Part shown: in pieces, positions 17,646-26,008 of the stretch
How positions within the stretch are numbered: the stretch's first letter is position 1
How the letters are laid out: each line of letters begins with the position of its first letter
Assembly: GCA_016715625.1 (NCBI GenBank)
Contig: JADJZU010000012.1
Location: 1-64,000, forward strand
DNA from: Bacteroidota bacterium
Lineage (GTDB): Bacteria > Bacteroidota > Bacteroidia > Chitinophagales > LD1
Direction of reading: 5' to 3'
DNA: 64,000 nt
Made by a program: the position numbers and the translations under genes
Notes under the pieces: model-generated
What the model saw: the letters and a program-made list of their open reading frames with translations, nothing else
Database searches by the model: none
What the model was told of the DNA's origin: nothing

Positions 17646-17963
17646 TTATTCTACAGCGATGCCATGAACTTCTGGCGATAAGGGCAAATAATAAACCGGT
17701 ACAGAGTCCCCTACTTGCAGGGGACTTTTTACTTTTTTGCTGACAATCATTTGCTGCCCGTCTACATATAATTTCACAAATATGGTTTGCCTGTCTCCGG
17801 TTTTCGCTACGCTATCTATTGGCAACAAAACCCGTTTACCTTCCACATTCAGTTTATCCATACTGTTGTATTCTTTCAAATTGCGGTAAGTAGCACCGGC
17901 CGCAATAGCCACCAGCACTGCAAATGCAATCCAGAAATTCCTGTTCGATTTTTTTTCTTCCAT
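17646..17963 (-). CDS. Small single-pass membrane protein of unknown function
   Basis: 105 residues with one transmembrane helix at about 9-25 (NFWIAFAVLVAIAAGATYR) after a short charged N-terminus, then a roughly 80-residue soluble domain rich in beta-strand pattern (KRVLLPIDSVAKTG, IFVKLYVDGQQMIVSKKV, VGDSVPVYYLP). The 'l.vGdsvpVyYlP..P' end recalls DUF3592-like domains, but the match is weak. It starts 10 bp after the end of the tryptophan dioxygenase gene on the same strand, so it is probably co-transcribed with it. It converges with the adhesin gene, 7 bp apart. Confidence 0.65.
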   Translation of the reverse strand: MEEKKSNRNFWIAFAVLVAIAAGATYRNLKEYNSMDKLNVEGKRVLLPIDSVAKTGDRQTIFVKLYVDGQQMIVSKKVKSPLQVGDSVPVYYLPLSPEVHGIAVE

Positions 17964-17972
17964 ACTACATCA

Positions 17973-19007
17973 TTAAGCTTCAAAGCCCAGACGAGCACTC
18001 AGGGCACCTGACAGTTTGGGAAGTTTATTGCGCTCTATCATAAAAGTGGTTAGTTCGGCAAATTCTTTAAAGATGTAATGACTGTTTAGTGCGCCTTGCA
18101 GATATCCTTTTCCGGTGCTGCCTCCGGTTCCGGTGCGGGCTCCAATCATTCTATGTACCATGTTGATGTGGCGGAAGCGCCAGGCAGAAAGTGTATTGTC
18201 AATTTCGAGCAGATTATTGATTAACTGAAACGGCAACTGCAACAAAGGATAATCGCGGTACATTAAGATAAACAAAGCTGCCCGTCTGGCTTTTGGCGAA
18301 AGACTCCACTCCGGTTTTGTTTCCTGGCTCAAAAACATCTCTTCGAAATGTGTGAGGTTACTTTTCTCTGCTTCTATCAAACTGTTGGCATACGCCTGCT
18401 TATAGGCTTGCCAAAAAGGATGGGCAGCACCGGCTGCAAAATTTTCGGGGCAGAATTCTTCTTTATCAAAGAACGGCATGCGCTCCAACCAATCATTTAC
18501 CAAATCAAGGAGCGGCTTTTTCTTTTCAATATCCTCTATAATTTTTTTGTCTTCAGGTTTCAATTGGCTGGTGTAATATTCTTTGCCATGGCGGTTTTGC
18601 ATTTTTAAACCAAGCAACGCCTCCGCCACTTTAAACTGGATGCTCTGAAAACCGGAAGCCGGACGAAGCATGTTTCTGAAATCAAGAAAATCGAGCGAGG
18701 TCATGGTTTCCAAAATATCTACCTTCTGAACCAGTACATCCAATATAGTCACTACTCGGCTCAAGCGATGATTGATGGTGAACAAATCGGGAGAATTGTC
18801 GCTGATGTTTGGCTTGGACATAATTTCCATCACCGAGCCTATTTCAAATAAAATCTGCTTGAACCAAAGTTCGTACGACTGGTGAATGATGATAAAAAGC
18901 ATTTCATCGTGCGCATGGGTACGCCCCTCCTTATCGCTTTCGAGTGCTTGTGCCCCCAGTATTTTATCTAATTGTAAATACTCGCTGTAGTAAACTCCGT
19001 CCTGCAT
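17973..19007 (-). CDS. kynA: Tryptophan 2,3-dioxygenase
   Basis: 344 residues. This heme enzyme oxidises L-tryptophan to N-formylkynurenine, the first step of the kynurenine pathway, in the cytoplasm as a tetramer. Family signatures are clear: YSEYLQLDKILGAQ, THAHDEMLFIIIHQSYELW, ASGFQSIQFK and HINMVHRMIGARTGTGGSTG near the C-terminus. No other kynurenine genes (kynB, kynU, haaO) are in the window, so the rest of the pathway must lie elsewhere. The small membrane protein at 17646 follows at 10 bp. Confidence 0.96.
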   Translation of the reverse strand: MQDGVYYSEYLQLDKILGAQALESDKEGRTHAHDEMLFIIIHQSYELWFKQILFEIGSVMEIMSKPNISDNSPDLFTINHRLSRVVTILDVLVQKVDILETMTSLDFLDFRNMLRPASGFQSIQFKVAEALLGLKMQNRHGKEYYTSQLKPEDKKIIEDIEKKKPLLDLVNDWLERMPFFDKEEFCPENFAAGAAHPFWQAYKQAYANSLIEAEKSNLTHFEEMFLSQETKPEWSLSPKARRAALFILMYRDYPLLQLPFQLINNLLEIDNTLSAWRFRHINMVHRMIGARTGTGGSTGKGYLQGALNSHYIFKEFAELTTFMIERNKLPKLSGALSARLGFEA

Positions 19008-19090
19008 GTGTTATCTATTTAAGCAACAATAATAGCGATACTAAGAAGCTTTCATTATGATTTTTGTTATCCGATGCACTCAAGCAAAAC

Positions 19091-19118
19091 GAGCGTTTTC
19101 AAAACACAGAAAACGCTC
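19091..19118 (-). terminator. Hairpin after the minus-strand T9SS gene at 19136
   Basis: GAGCGTTTTC - 8-base loop - GAAAACGCTC, followed on the minus strand by GTTTTGC. The U-tract is weak, so efficiency is uncertain. It lies 18 bp past the stop at 19136. Confidence 0.6.
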
Positions 19119-19135
19119 TCCATAAAGAATCAACC

Positions 19136-20983
19136 CTAGTTTTTGAAGAATCGAATTACAGAAGTGTGCATGTTTATTGTAAGGCGCAATAGATATAGTC
19201 CAGATGCCAGTGAAGAAACATCGAGTGATGCCGATGAGGAATGAGGTTCTGAAACACATAAAATTCTACCGGAAGCATCTACCATTTCGAGACGAGTTAA
19301 GAGTTGCTGACTTGGAGCAACAACCAGTAGCCTGTCTGACGCAGGATTGGGATATACTTCAAAACCCACCTGGTTGTTCTCCGTTTCTCTGATTATTGAT
19401 GGCAACACCTGCAAGTAAGCAATATGATTGAGTGTATCCGTAAACGCGTTGGTTATAAAATCGCCTCCAAAATAAATTGCACTGTTCTCCAATGCAAGTG
19501 CTCTCACGGGTGCATCCGGAGTAATTAAAGGGGTGTAGGCATTGTAGTAGTTACCTCCCGAAAGCAATCTTTCAAAGGTCATTAAATGACTACCCCAAGT
19601 GAGTCCGGATGAACATTGAAAATCACCGGCACAGTATAGCTTACCTCCGGCAGACATCAACTTGTAAACAGCATTTCCATAAAATCCATCTATCATAGAA
19701 ACCTGTGTACTAATAACTGTTTCCCAGCCCTGTCCATTCACTTCATCAAATAATGCCAGTGCACAGGTATCAGAACCATATACCGCATCACATGCAGCAT
19801 ACAGTTTGCCATTATGTATTTCGAAATCATTTACAGGAGTTACTGTTCCAAATCCAAGCATTCCGATGTAGGTGCCGTTGTAAGTGGCTACGTGCCTTCT
19901 TAGTGCGCCCGTGGCCAGTTCAAAGTTTCCGCCTATTACTAATTCGTTGTTCCAAACTTCAAGCGTGCGCACGCCTTCGCCATACAAAAAGCCTTGCGCA
20001 ACATCCGTCCATGTGGTTCCGTTCCATTTTGAAACAAACCCTGTAAAGTTTCCTCCGGCATACAACTCGTTGTTGTACACCGCCAATGCGCGCACCGTGC
20101 TGTCTAAATTTCCCACTGCCTGCCATTGACCCAGTGCAATGTCATACACCGCAATATTCCTGGCAGCTATGCTACCTGCCAAGGTAAACTCTCCGCCTAC
20201 ATACAATTTGTTGTTGTGTAAAAGCAAATCATAAACAGGCCCGTTTACCCCGCTGCCCACCGGCACCCAATCCCAGCCGGCAAAGCCGCTAATCCATGCT
20301 GCAATGTTGGTGCAAACTGCACCGCTGGTACTCTGCGAAAAAGAGCCCCCCACATACATTACCTGTGAAATGGTGTCCGTTATTATCACATTTACGGTTC
20401 CATTCAACCCGCCATCTAAATCGTAGCAAGGCGTAGTTGGTGGATAGCCCGGCTGTATCCAAGCTAACTCATCGATTGTAAACCCGTGTTCTCCTGCCCA
20501 CTCCTCAACCCCGTCCGTTTTTATTTCATCTACATAAGCAAATTTTTCGTGGGCATCAATCTCCCTCGCCAGAGATTCGTGTCCGCTTTTCATCATTAAG
20601 TAACCTACGGCACAGTGCGTTCCTCTTCTATCTATGAATATTGGATTCTGATATGGCAAATAATCATTTATCGGGAAGATGCCGGCTTTGGCATAAGCAC
20701 TCAGGGCATCGAGTAATTGCGCCCGGTTTTTTCTTTGTGAAGCAGAAAGGTATTGTGTATTTCGCTGGCGAAGGGTTTGCTCCACCAGTGAAAGGTGCGC
20801 AGCTATCCAGCCATTAAAATTATTGGGTGTATTTTGAAGAACTATGTTTTGTATGTCTGTCTGCTTTTGCCATTCGGCATTTACCTGCATAAGTTGTTGT
20901 AACATTTGATCGGAGGTTGGCAAAGCCAGCGTTGGTTTACTCAAGGTAACCAAACATGCCAACAGGAAGAAAATAACACGCAT
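19136..20983 (-). CDS. Secreted T9SS protein with beta-propeller-like repeats
   Basis: 615 residues from the ATG at 20983; an in-frame start at 21082 would add 33 residues ahead of a good signal peptide (MRVIFFLLACLVTLSKPTLA), so it is rejected. Residues about 20-170 hold a domain ending DRRGTHCAVGYLMMKSGHE and GFTIDELAWIQPGYPP, a recurrent N-terminal module in Bacteroidota secreted proteins. Then come six to seven propeller-like strands with 'LyvGGeFtlag' motifs (KLYVGGEFTLAG, ELYAGGNFTGF, ELVIGGNFELATG, KLYCAGDFQCSSG, AIYFGGDF). The end is a type A T9SS sorting domain (VYPNPASDRLLVV ... SGLYLLRLTINMH). Function unknown; surface or secreted. It is divergent from the M43 protease, sharing about 105 bp. 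Confidence 0.85.
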   Translation of the reverse strand: MRVIFFLLACLVTLSKPTLALPTSDQMLQQLMQVNAEWQKQTDIQNIVLQNTPNNFNGWIAAHLSLVEQTLRQRNTQYLSASQRKNRAQLLDALSAYAKAGIFPINDYLPYQNPIFIDRRGTHCAVGYLMMKSGHESLAREIDAHEKFAYVDEIKTDGVEEWAGEHGFTIDELAWIQPGYPPTTPCYDLDGGLNGTVNVIITDTISQVMYVGGSFSQSTSGAVCTNIAAWISGFAGWDWVPVGSGVNGPVYDLLLHNNKLYVGGEFTLAGSIAARNIAVYDIALGQWQAVGNLDSTVRALAVYNNELYAGGNFTGFVSKWNGTTWTDVAQGFLYGEGVRTLEVWNNELVIGGNFELATGALRRHVATYNGTYIGMLGFGTVTPVNDFEIHNGKLYAACDAVYGSDTCALALFDEVNGQGWETVISTQVSMIDGFYGNAVYKLMSAGGKLYCAGDFQCSSGLTWGSHLMTFERLLSGGNYYNAYTPLITPDAPVRALALENSAIYFGGDFITNAFTDTLNHIAYLQVLPSIIRETENNQVGFEVYPNPASDRLLVVAPSQQLLTRLEMVDASGRILCVSEPHSSSASLDVSSLASGLYLLRLTINMHTSVIRFFKN

Positions 20984-21088
20984 AGGATGTGATTTATGTT
21001 TAAAGATATAATCATAACGCACACCGGGCAAGATGCGTTGCCTCTTCAGTTTATTTTCAAACTTTACTTTTACCCAAAACAATTCAGG

Positions 21089-21880
21089 ATGAAATATTTC
21101 AACGCACTCCTCTGCTGGCTATGTGCTGCCTTACACCTCCAAAGCCAAACATCCATGCAAATGTGTGGCACAGATGAGTATAGTTTTGAACTCTATCGCT
21201 CTCACCCGGAGCTACAAACAATGATGGAGCACAACCGAGCTTATCTGAAAGACTTTACAGCACAATACATTGCCAACGAGTCATCGCGTGGAAGCACCGA
21301 TTCGTTGTACATCATTCCGGTGGTGTTTCATATAGTGCATATGTATGGCACAGAAAACGTAAGCGATGCGCAGGTGCTAAGTGGCCTGGAAGTATTGAAT
21401 CGCAATTTCAGAAAACAGCATCCCGACACCGGCAGCATTCCTACTGCTTTTAAAGCCATAGCTGCCGACTGCGACATTGAATTCAGGCTGGCGCACAAAG
21501 ACCCGAACGGCAACTGTACCGATGGAATCAACCGTATTCCGTCCTTGCTAACAAAAGTGGGGGACCACCGTGTAAAGGACCTGATTCACTGGGAGCCGTC
21601 CGCCTATTTAAACGTGTATGTGGTAAAGAGTATCGCCAATCTGGCCGGGCATTGCCTTATGCCTGATCAGGCCGCAGCCAAGCCGGAATGGGATGGAATC
21701 GTTATTGATGACAGTTACCTAGGAAACATCGGTACATCAAGCGAACAAACATCGGTGGTTATGGCGCATGAAGCGGGACACTACCTGAATCTGTTTCACA
21801 TCTGGGGTGGAAATAATGTGCCGGGATATTTCTATCAGCCGGTGGGGCAGCCGGCAATTGTGCTATTGGCGATGATGTGA
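21089..21880 (+). CDS. M43 (pappalysin-like) zinc metalloprotease, N-terminal part of a frameshifted gene
   Basis: Starts at the ATG at 21089, which opens the signal peptide MKYFNALLCWLCAALHLQSQ; an in-frame start 93 bp upstream lacks signal character. The frame contains the protease core: YIIPVVFHIVHMYG, then the catalytic motif MAHEAGHYLNLFHIWGG, matching HExxHxxxxxH zinc binding of M43 peptidases. The frame ends at 21880, but the family's next segment (NCAIGDDVTDTPPT) appears in the +1 frame from 21853, so one base seems to be missing at 21850-21853 (a CC run). Restoring it gives one 685-residue secreted T9SS protease continuing to 23145. Sequencing error is more likely than real loss because all domains downstream are intact. 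Confidence 0.85.
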   Translation: MKYFNALLCWLCAALHLQSQTSMQMCGTDEYSFELYRSHPELQTMMEHNRAYLKDFTAQYIANESSRGSTDSLYIIPVVFHIVHMYGTENVSDAQVLSGLEVLNRNFRKQHPDTGSIPTAFKAIAADCDIEFRLAHKDPNGNCTDGINRIPSLLTKVGDHRVKDLIHWEPSAYLNVYVVKSIANLAGHCLMPDQAAAKPEWDGIVIDDSYLGNIGTSSEQTSVVMAHEAGHYLNLFHIWGGNNVPGYFYQPVGQPAIVLLAMM

Positions 21881-23145
21881 CCGATACACCACCCACCACC
21901 GGTTGGAGTAATTGCAACCTGAGTGCAGCATCGTGTGGTAATACGATTGATAATGTGCAAAACGCTATGGATTACAGCTATTGCAATTTTATGTTTACAC
22001 AAGGGCAGCGCCAGCGTATGCGCGCAGCCTTAAATTCACCCATCGCCAGCCGCAATAATCTCATAACCGATGCGAATCACCTGGCCACCGGTATTGATTT
22101 GAACAGCTTGTGTCGGGTAGATTTTAAACCCGACCGGGCAATTACCTGTATGCTTGATACGGTATCCTTCAAGGATAAAAGTATGGCCACACCCGATAGC
22201 TGGCTCTGGAATTTTGGCGATGGTGAAACGTCTACACTGCAAAACCCTACGCATATTTATTATGCAGCAGGCGCTTATCCGGTTACGTTACTTGCCACTA
22301 AAGGAGCTGACACTATCAGCAGCGCGGTTCAAACCATTTATGTGAGTGATATAAATCCGGTGGCCGCTTATGTGCAGCCTTTCGATAGCCTTAACAACTT
22401 CAGCGATGCCGCATTGCTCCAGGAAACGGACAATGCTCTACTGGAATTTGAAATTTCGAATGCTAACTCGGGATATAACAGCGCCCGTGCAGCATGGATA
22501 CATACTGCAGACACCACCGATGCCTACTCGGGCAGAAGCACGCTTACTTCATCTGCCATACAGCTGGGCGGGCAGGTGAATCCCACTTTCAGCTTGCAGT
22601 ATGCGTGTGCACAGCGCGAGTTAAACAGTGATGATCAGCTAGAGGTATTAATCAGCAATGATTGCGGCCACACCTGGCTCAGTATGGGCAAGCGCAAAGG
22701 GCCCAATCTGCGAACCAATTCTGCAGCCTATAACAATCCGTGGTGGACACCAGCCGATAGCACGGAGTGGAGAGCCTACAGCTTTACTATTCCGGCAGCT
22801 TATTGTGTGAGTAATTTCATGTTCAGGATAGAAGCCACTGCTTTTCGTTTAAACTCTCTGTATATAGATAACATCAACGTAAATGCAGACGACTACACGG
22901 CCATCGTTGAACCGAAGTTGCCGGTGATGAGCGTCCACCCCAATCCGGCTCATGATCAAATCCATGTGGTAACAGAAGAGCCCGGGATATTGACTATCCG
23001 CGATGCCCTGGGCAGGGTGGTGATTGAGACGGCTACGCAGACCGGTGTATTGAATATAGGATGTGCCGAATGGAGTGCCGGTATCTATGTCCTCTGTTTT
23101 AAAGCCAACAACACACAGGTGATGGAGAAGGTATTCGTGTATTAA
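21853..23145 (+). CDS. M43 metalloprotease, C-terminal part (PKD and T9SS sorting domains)
   Basis: Continuation of the protease in the shifted frame, from GNCAIGDDVTDTPPTTG. It contains the rest of the catalytic domain, including the conserved NAMDYSYCNFMFTQGQ (the M43 Met-turn region), then a PKD domain (DSWLWNFGDGETSTLQNPTHIY), a beta-sandwich of about 170 residues with Cys and Trp positions like an adhesion module, and a type A T9SS sorting domain (VHPNPAHDQIHVV ... SAGIYVLCFK). A GTG at 21877 could serve as an independent start, but a protein made from it would lack the HExxH motif. It converges with the zinc-finger gene at 23180. Confidence 0.83.
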   Translation, partial: GNCAIGDDVTDTPPTTGWSNCNLSAASCGNTIDNVQNAMDYSYCNFMFTQGQRQRMRAALNSPIASRNNLITDANHLATGIDLNSLCRVDFKPDRAITCMLDTVSFKDKSMATPDSWLWNFGDGETSTLQNPTHIYYAAGAYPVTLLATKGADTISSAVQTIYVSDINPVAAYVQPFDSLNNFSDAALLQETDNALLEFEISNANSGYNSARAAWIHTADTTDAYSGRSTLTSSAIQLGGQVNPTFSLQYACAQRELNSDDQLEVLISNDCGHTWLSMGKRKGPNLRTNSAAYNNPWWTPADSTEWRAYSFTIPAAYCVSNFMFRIEATAFRLNSLYIDNINVNADDYTAIVEPKLPVMSVHPNPAHDQIHVVTEEPGILTIRDALGRVVIETATQTGVLNIGCAEWSAGIYVLCFKANNTQVMEKVFVY

Positions 23146-23179
23146 TCAAGCAACCTCCCAAAGGAATGATTTAAAGATG

Positions 23180-23545
23180 CTATTCCTCATTTCGTATTAC
23201 GAGCATATACCAGTCGTTTTCTATAGGCAAATAGCCGTGCTCGTAACAGAAATAGTAAGTGCGACCGGCTTTTGTGTGCAACACGCTGGTCATGTAGTCA
23301 AACGAAAAACCCTTCTGCAGCAGCTTGGCTTTAGATACTTTTGTTTTGCCGCTGCTGTCGGTATTCGATTCTTCCAGAATGCGCCTGTTTCTTCGTAAAA
23401 TATTATTGACGTTGCGCACATAATTATTGGCATCGCTGTTTTGTGAATTATTGTAGGTATTCCGGCATTGATCATCACAGAATTTCTTATCGGCACGACC
23501 TTTAATTTCCGCACCACACGAAAGGCATTTTCTATTATCTGTCAT
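23180..23545 (-). CDS. Zinc-finger protein with an N-terminal double-CxxC module
   Basis: 121 residues. The N-terminus MTDNRKCLSCGAEIKGRADKKFCDDQCRN has two CxxC-like pairs (CLSC and CDDQC) forming a treble-clef or ribbon of the kind found in short Bacteroidota hypothetical proteins. A basic linker (VNNILRRNRRILEES) and a C-terminal domain follow (KGFSFDYMTSVLHTKAGRTYYFCYEHGYLPIENDWYMLV). This resembles a DNA-binding protein, but no target is evident. It is divergent from ssb (about 170 bp between the starts), so a replication or repair role would fit, as inference only. Confidence 0.75.
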   Translation of the reverse strand: MTDNRKCLSCGAEIKGRADKKFCDDQCRNTYNNSQNSDANNYVRNVNNILRRNRRILEESNTDSSGKTKVSKAKLLQKGFSFDYMTSVLHTKAGRTYYFCYEHGYLPIENDWYMLVIRNEE

Positions 23546-23715
23546 GCTCCTGAATTATGTATTAAAGGTAGTTAATTCCCGTTTACAAACGACTACAAGC
23601 GAAAATTAAACGACTATAAACAATTATTATCCGACTAACGCTGCTACCCCGACTCATGTTTGCACCATCAATTTTTTTAACCGCTGTTACATACTACAGC
23701 ACAAAAACAAACAAC

Positions 23716-24054
23716 ATGAGCAATTTAAAAAACAGTGTTCGCCTGATTGGCAACCTGGGCAATGCGCCCGAAGTAAAAACCGTTACTGATTCCAAAAAAC
23801 TGGCAAAATTCAGTATGGCCACCAACGAAACCTATAAAAACGAAAAAGGTGAAAAGGTGACCGAAACCTATTGGCACAATATAGTGGTGTGGGGTAAGCT
23901 AGCCGGCATAGCAGAAAAGTATTTGCAAAAGGGCAGCGAAGTAGCCATTGAGGGAAAGCTGACCAACCACAGTTACACCGATAAAGATGGCAACAAGCGA
24001 TTTGTGACAGAAATAATCGCGAGCGAAATTTTAATGATGGGCAGCAAAAGCTAA
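23716..24054 (+). CDS. ssb: Single-stranded DNA-binding protein, short form
   Basis: 112 residues from the ATG at 23716; a 20-codon upstream in-frame extension is not SSB-like. The OB-fold matches SSB throughout: KNSVRLIGNLGNAPEV, KFSMATNETY, WHNIVVWGKLAGIAEKYLQKGS, VAIEGKLTNHSYTDKDGNKRF. It stops right after the OB-fold with MMGSKS and lacks the acidic DDDIPF-like tail that recruits repair proteins in canonical SSBs. It may therefore be an accessory SSB, with the housekeeping copy elsewhere. The next gene, a DUF3127 protein, does end in such a tail. A terminator separates the two. Confidence 0.93.
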   Translation: MSNLKNSVRLIGNLGNAPEVKTVTDSKKLAKFSMATNETYKNEKGEKVTETYWHNIVVWGKLAGIAEKYLQKGSEVAIEGKLTNHSYTDKDGNKRFVTEIIASEILMMGSKS

Positions 24055-24068
24055 GCGTGCTAAAACCG

Positions 24069-24099
24069 AACACCCCGCCAATAGGTGCGGGGTGTTTTA
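24069..24099 (+). terminator. Rho-independent terminator of ssb
   Basis: AACACCCCGC - CAATAGGT - GCGGGGTGTT followed by TTA, 14 bases after the stop codon. It separates ssb from the DUF3127 gene. Confidence 0.88.
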
Positions 24100-24137
24100 T
24101 GTCGTCAGATTAAAGTACTATTGTAAAAAAATACGAC

Positions 24138-24500
24138 ATGGATATCAGCGGAAAACTCATTCAGATTTTACCGGCACAAACCGGAACAGGCAAAAACGGA
24201 CCCTGGAAGAAATGCGATTTTGTTATTGAAACAAGCGACAAATTCCCCAAAAAAGTATGTATTAGTGCCTGGAACGACCAATGTTCTCAGATAGAAAAAA
24301 TAGCGATTGGAAGCGATTTGAAAGTAAGCTTTGACATCAGCAGCCGCGAGTACAACAGCCGCTGGTACACCGATGTAAAGGCATGGAAAATTGCTGTAGA
24401 AGGAAGCGCGCCCCAGCAAAACAGCAACGAGGATGAAGTAGTGCAATACAACAAAGCCGATTTTGAAAACGAGCAACCCGCAGATGATTTGCCGTTTTAG
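24138..24500 (+). CDS. DUF3127 protein with an SSB-like acidic C-terminal tip
   Basis: 120 residues. It starts MDISGKLIQILPAQTGTGKNG and contains WKKCDFVIET and SAWNDQCSQIE, the pattern of DUF3127, a small OB-fold-like family common in Bacteroidota. The tail is acidic and ends QPADDLPF, which closely resembles the DDDIPF tip by which bacterial SSBs dock repair and replication partners. A box TACTATTG (24116-24123) lies just upstream, so it has its own promoter after the ssb terminator. It may be an ssDNA-binding protein that supplies the tail missing from the neighbouring SSB; that role is inference. Confidence 0.88.
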   Translation: MDISGKLIQILPAQTGTGKNGPWKKCDFVIETSDKFPKKVCISAWNDQCSQIEKIAIGSDLKVSFDISSREYNSRWYTDVKAWKIAVEGSAPQQNSNEDEVVQYNKADFENEQPADDLPF

Positions 24501-24564
24501 ATTACAAGGTTGCCACTGAGGGACGGAGATTTTCTTCGAGCCCCGGCAAATTGTGGCCATAAAA

Positions 24565-25929
24565 TTATCCTCTTAAATGCAGTCCCTTTGGTTTGGTGAA
24601 AGCCCGCAAGCCTACATGTGAAAGTGTAGAGCCGAAACCAGAATGCTTCCTTCCGCTCCAGGGCAATGCAGCACTTACCCGGTCGCAGCAATTCCAGTAA
24701 CCGGAGCCGCTGTTGGTTTGAGCCAGCAATTTTTCTGCGCGCGATTTTGAGGAAGTATATACCGCAGCCGTTAACCCGTATTCGGTATCATTCATTAACT
24801 GCAGTGCTTCTTCATCGCTCTTCACTTTCTGTATTCCTATAACAGGTCCGAAGCTTTCCTCGCGCATCAATTTCATTTTGTGGTTTACGTTGACCAAAAC
24901 GGTTGGCTCGTAGAAGTTCCCTTTGCCGCTTCGTTTCTTTCCACCCGTCAGCACTTTCGCTCCTTTCTTCACGGCATCCTTTACCTGTGCCTCTACTACC
25001 CGTAACTGTGCTTCGCGGGTAAGGGCACCGATGTACACTCCATCTTCGGTGGGTTCGCCAACTTTGTAGCCCTTCACTTCTTTTAAAAACTCTTCCACGT
25101 ATTTGTTGTAAACCTTTTCGTGCACGTAAATGCGCTCCACACTGCAGCAGCTTTGTCCGTTGTTGTAGAACGCGCCATCGGCAGTTCCGGCAGCTATGCT
25201 CTTTATATCCTTTACATCAGCAGCTACATACAGCGGGTCTTTGCCGCCAAGTTCTAAACCACACGGAACCATTTTAGGAGCAACCTTCTCATAAATGAAC
25301 TTACCAGTAGCATAAGAACCGGTGAAGAAATAGCCGTCAAAATTCAAGTCTAATAATGCTGCGCCTACTTCGCGCGCACCTACAGCCACCTGAAACACAT
25401 CATCGGGCACTCCGGCTTTTTTCAAAAACTTTTCAATCTCTAAACCAGTAAGGGTAGAAAATTCAGATGGTTTGTACAAAACAGAATTACCGGCTAACAA
25501 TGCAGGAACAAAAACATTCGTTCCAACCAGATAAGGATAATTCCATGCGCTGATGTTGCACACCACCCCGAGTGGTTCGTAGGTAATTACTTCTTTGGTG
25601 TTACCGTCATCGCCCATTACTTCATCACTCAAATATTTATCGGCATTAGCGGTTAACCAGGCAATACGATTGCGCGCACCGTTTACTTCGTTCCGACTTT
25701 GTTGTAATGGTTTCCCTACTTCGCTGGTAAGCACACGCGCACATTCTTCGATGTTTTCCTTCAACAGCTCTGCGAACTTTTGAAGAACAGCGATGCGCTT
25801 TTTCAATGGCACAGCACTCCATTTCGGCTGCCCTTTGCGCAGGGTTTCCAGTTTTTTCTTCAGCGAAGAATTGTTGTCTTCTTTTAGGTTGGCGAGCACT
25901 TGCTCGGTTGCAGGATTAATAATTTTCAT
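24565..25929 (-). CDS. NAD(P)-dependent aldehyde dehydrogenase
   Basis: 454 residues, standard ALDH fold. Key residues visible: the SAWNYPY and VLYKPSEFS cofactor region, Glu226 in GLELGGKDPLYV, and catalytic Cys261 in YNNGQSCCSVERIYV; the C-terminal motif PWSGRKHSGFGSTLSHVG is also present. It oxidises an aldehyde to the acid. It is the last gene of the minus-strand set that includes a C26 amidohydrolase and an iron alcohol dehydrogenase, so it may oxidise a gamma-glutamyl-amino-aldehyde; that assignment is inferred from context. An inverted-repeat element separates it from the amidohydrolase. Closest functional types would be succinate-semialdehyde or PuuC-like enzymes. Confidence 0.92.
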   Translation of the reverse strand: MKIINPATEQVLANLKEDNNSSLKKKLETLRKGQPKWSAVPLKKRIAVLQKFAELLKENIEECARVLTSEVGKPLQQSRNEVNGARNRIAWLTANADKYLSDEVMGDDGNTKEVITYEPLGVVCNISAWNYPYLVGTNVFVPALLAGNSVLYKPSEFSTLTGLEIEKFLKKAGVPDDVFQVAVGAREVGAALLDLNFDGYFFTGSYATGKFIYEKVAPKMVPCGLELGGKDPLYVAADVKDIKSIAAGTADGAFYNNGQSCCSVERIYVHEKVYNKYVEEFLKEVKGYKVGEPTEDGVYIGALTREAQLRVVEAQVKDAVKKGAKVLTGGKKRSGKGNFYEPTVLVNVNHKMKLMREESFGPVIGIQKVKSDEEALQLMNDTEYGLTAAVYTSSKSRAEKLLAQTNSGSGYWNCCDRVSAALPWSGRKHSGFGSTLSHVGLRAFTKPKGLHLRG

Positions 25930-25941
25930 AATTTGATAGTA

Positions 25942-26008
25942 ACCATTAAGGGCACTAAGTTCATTAAGAAATTCAGAACTTTATGCTCTTAATGTATTTA
26001 ATGGTTAA
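25942..26008. repeat. 9-bp-unit inverted repeat in intergenic spacer (copy 1)
   Basis: The left arm is three CAYTAAGNN units (cattaaggg cactaagtt cattaagaa). The right arm, read in reverse complement, is cattaaata cattaagag cataaagtt. Together they form an imperfect hairpin of about 65 bp between the ALDH and C26 genes. The right arm overlaps the C26 stop codon and its last two codons. Confidence 0.75.
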
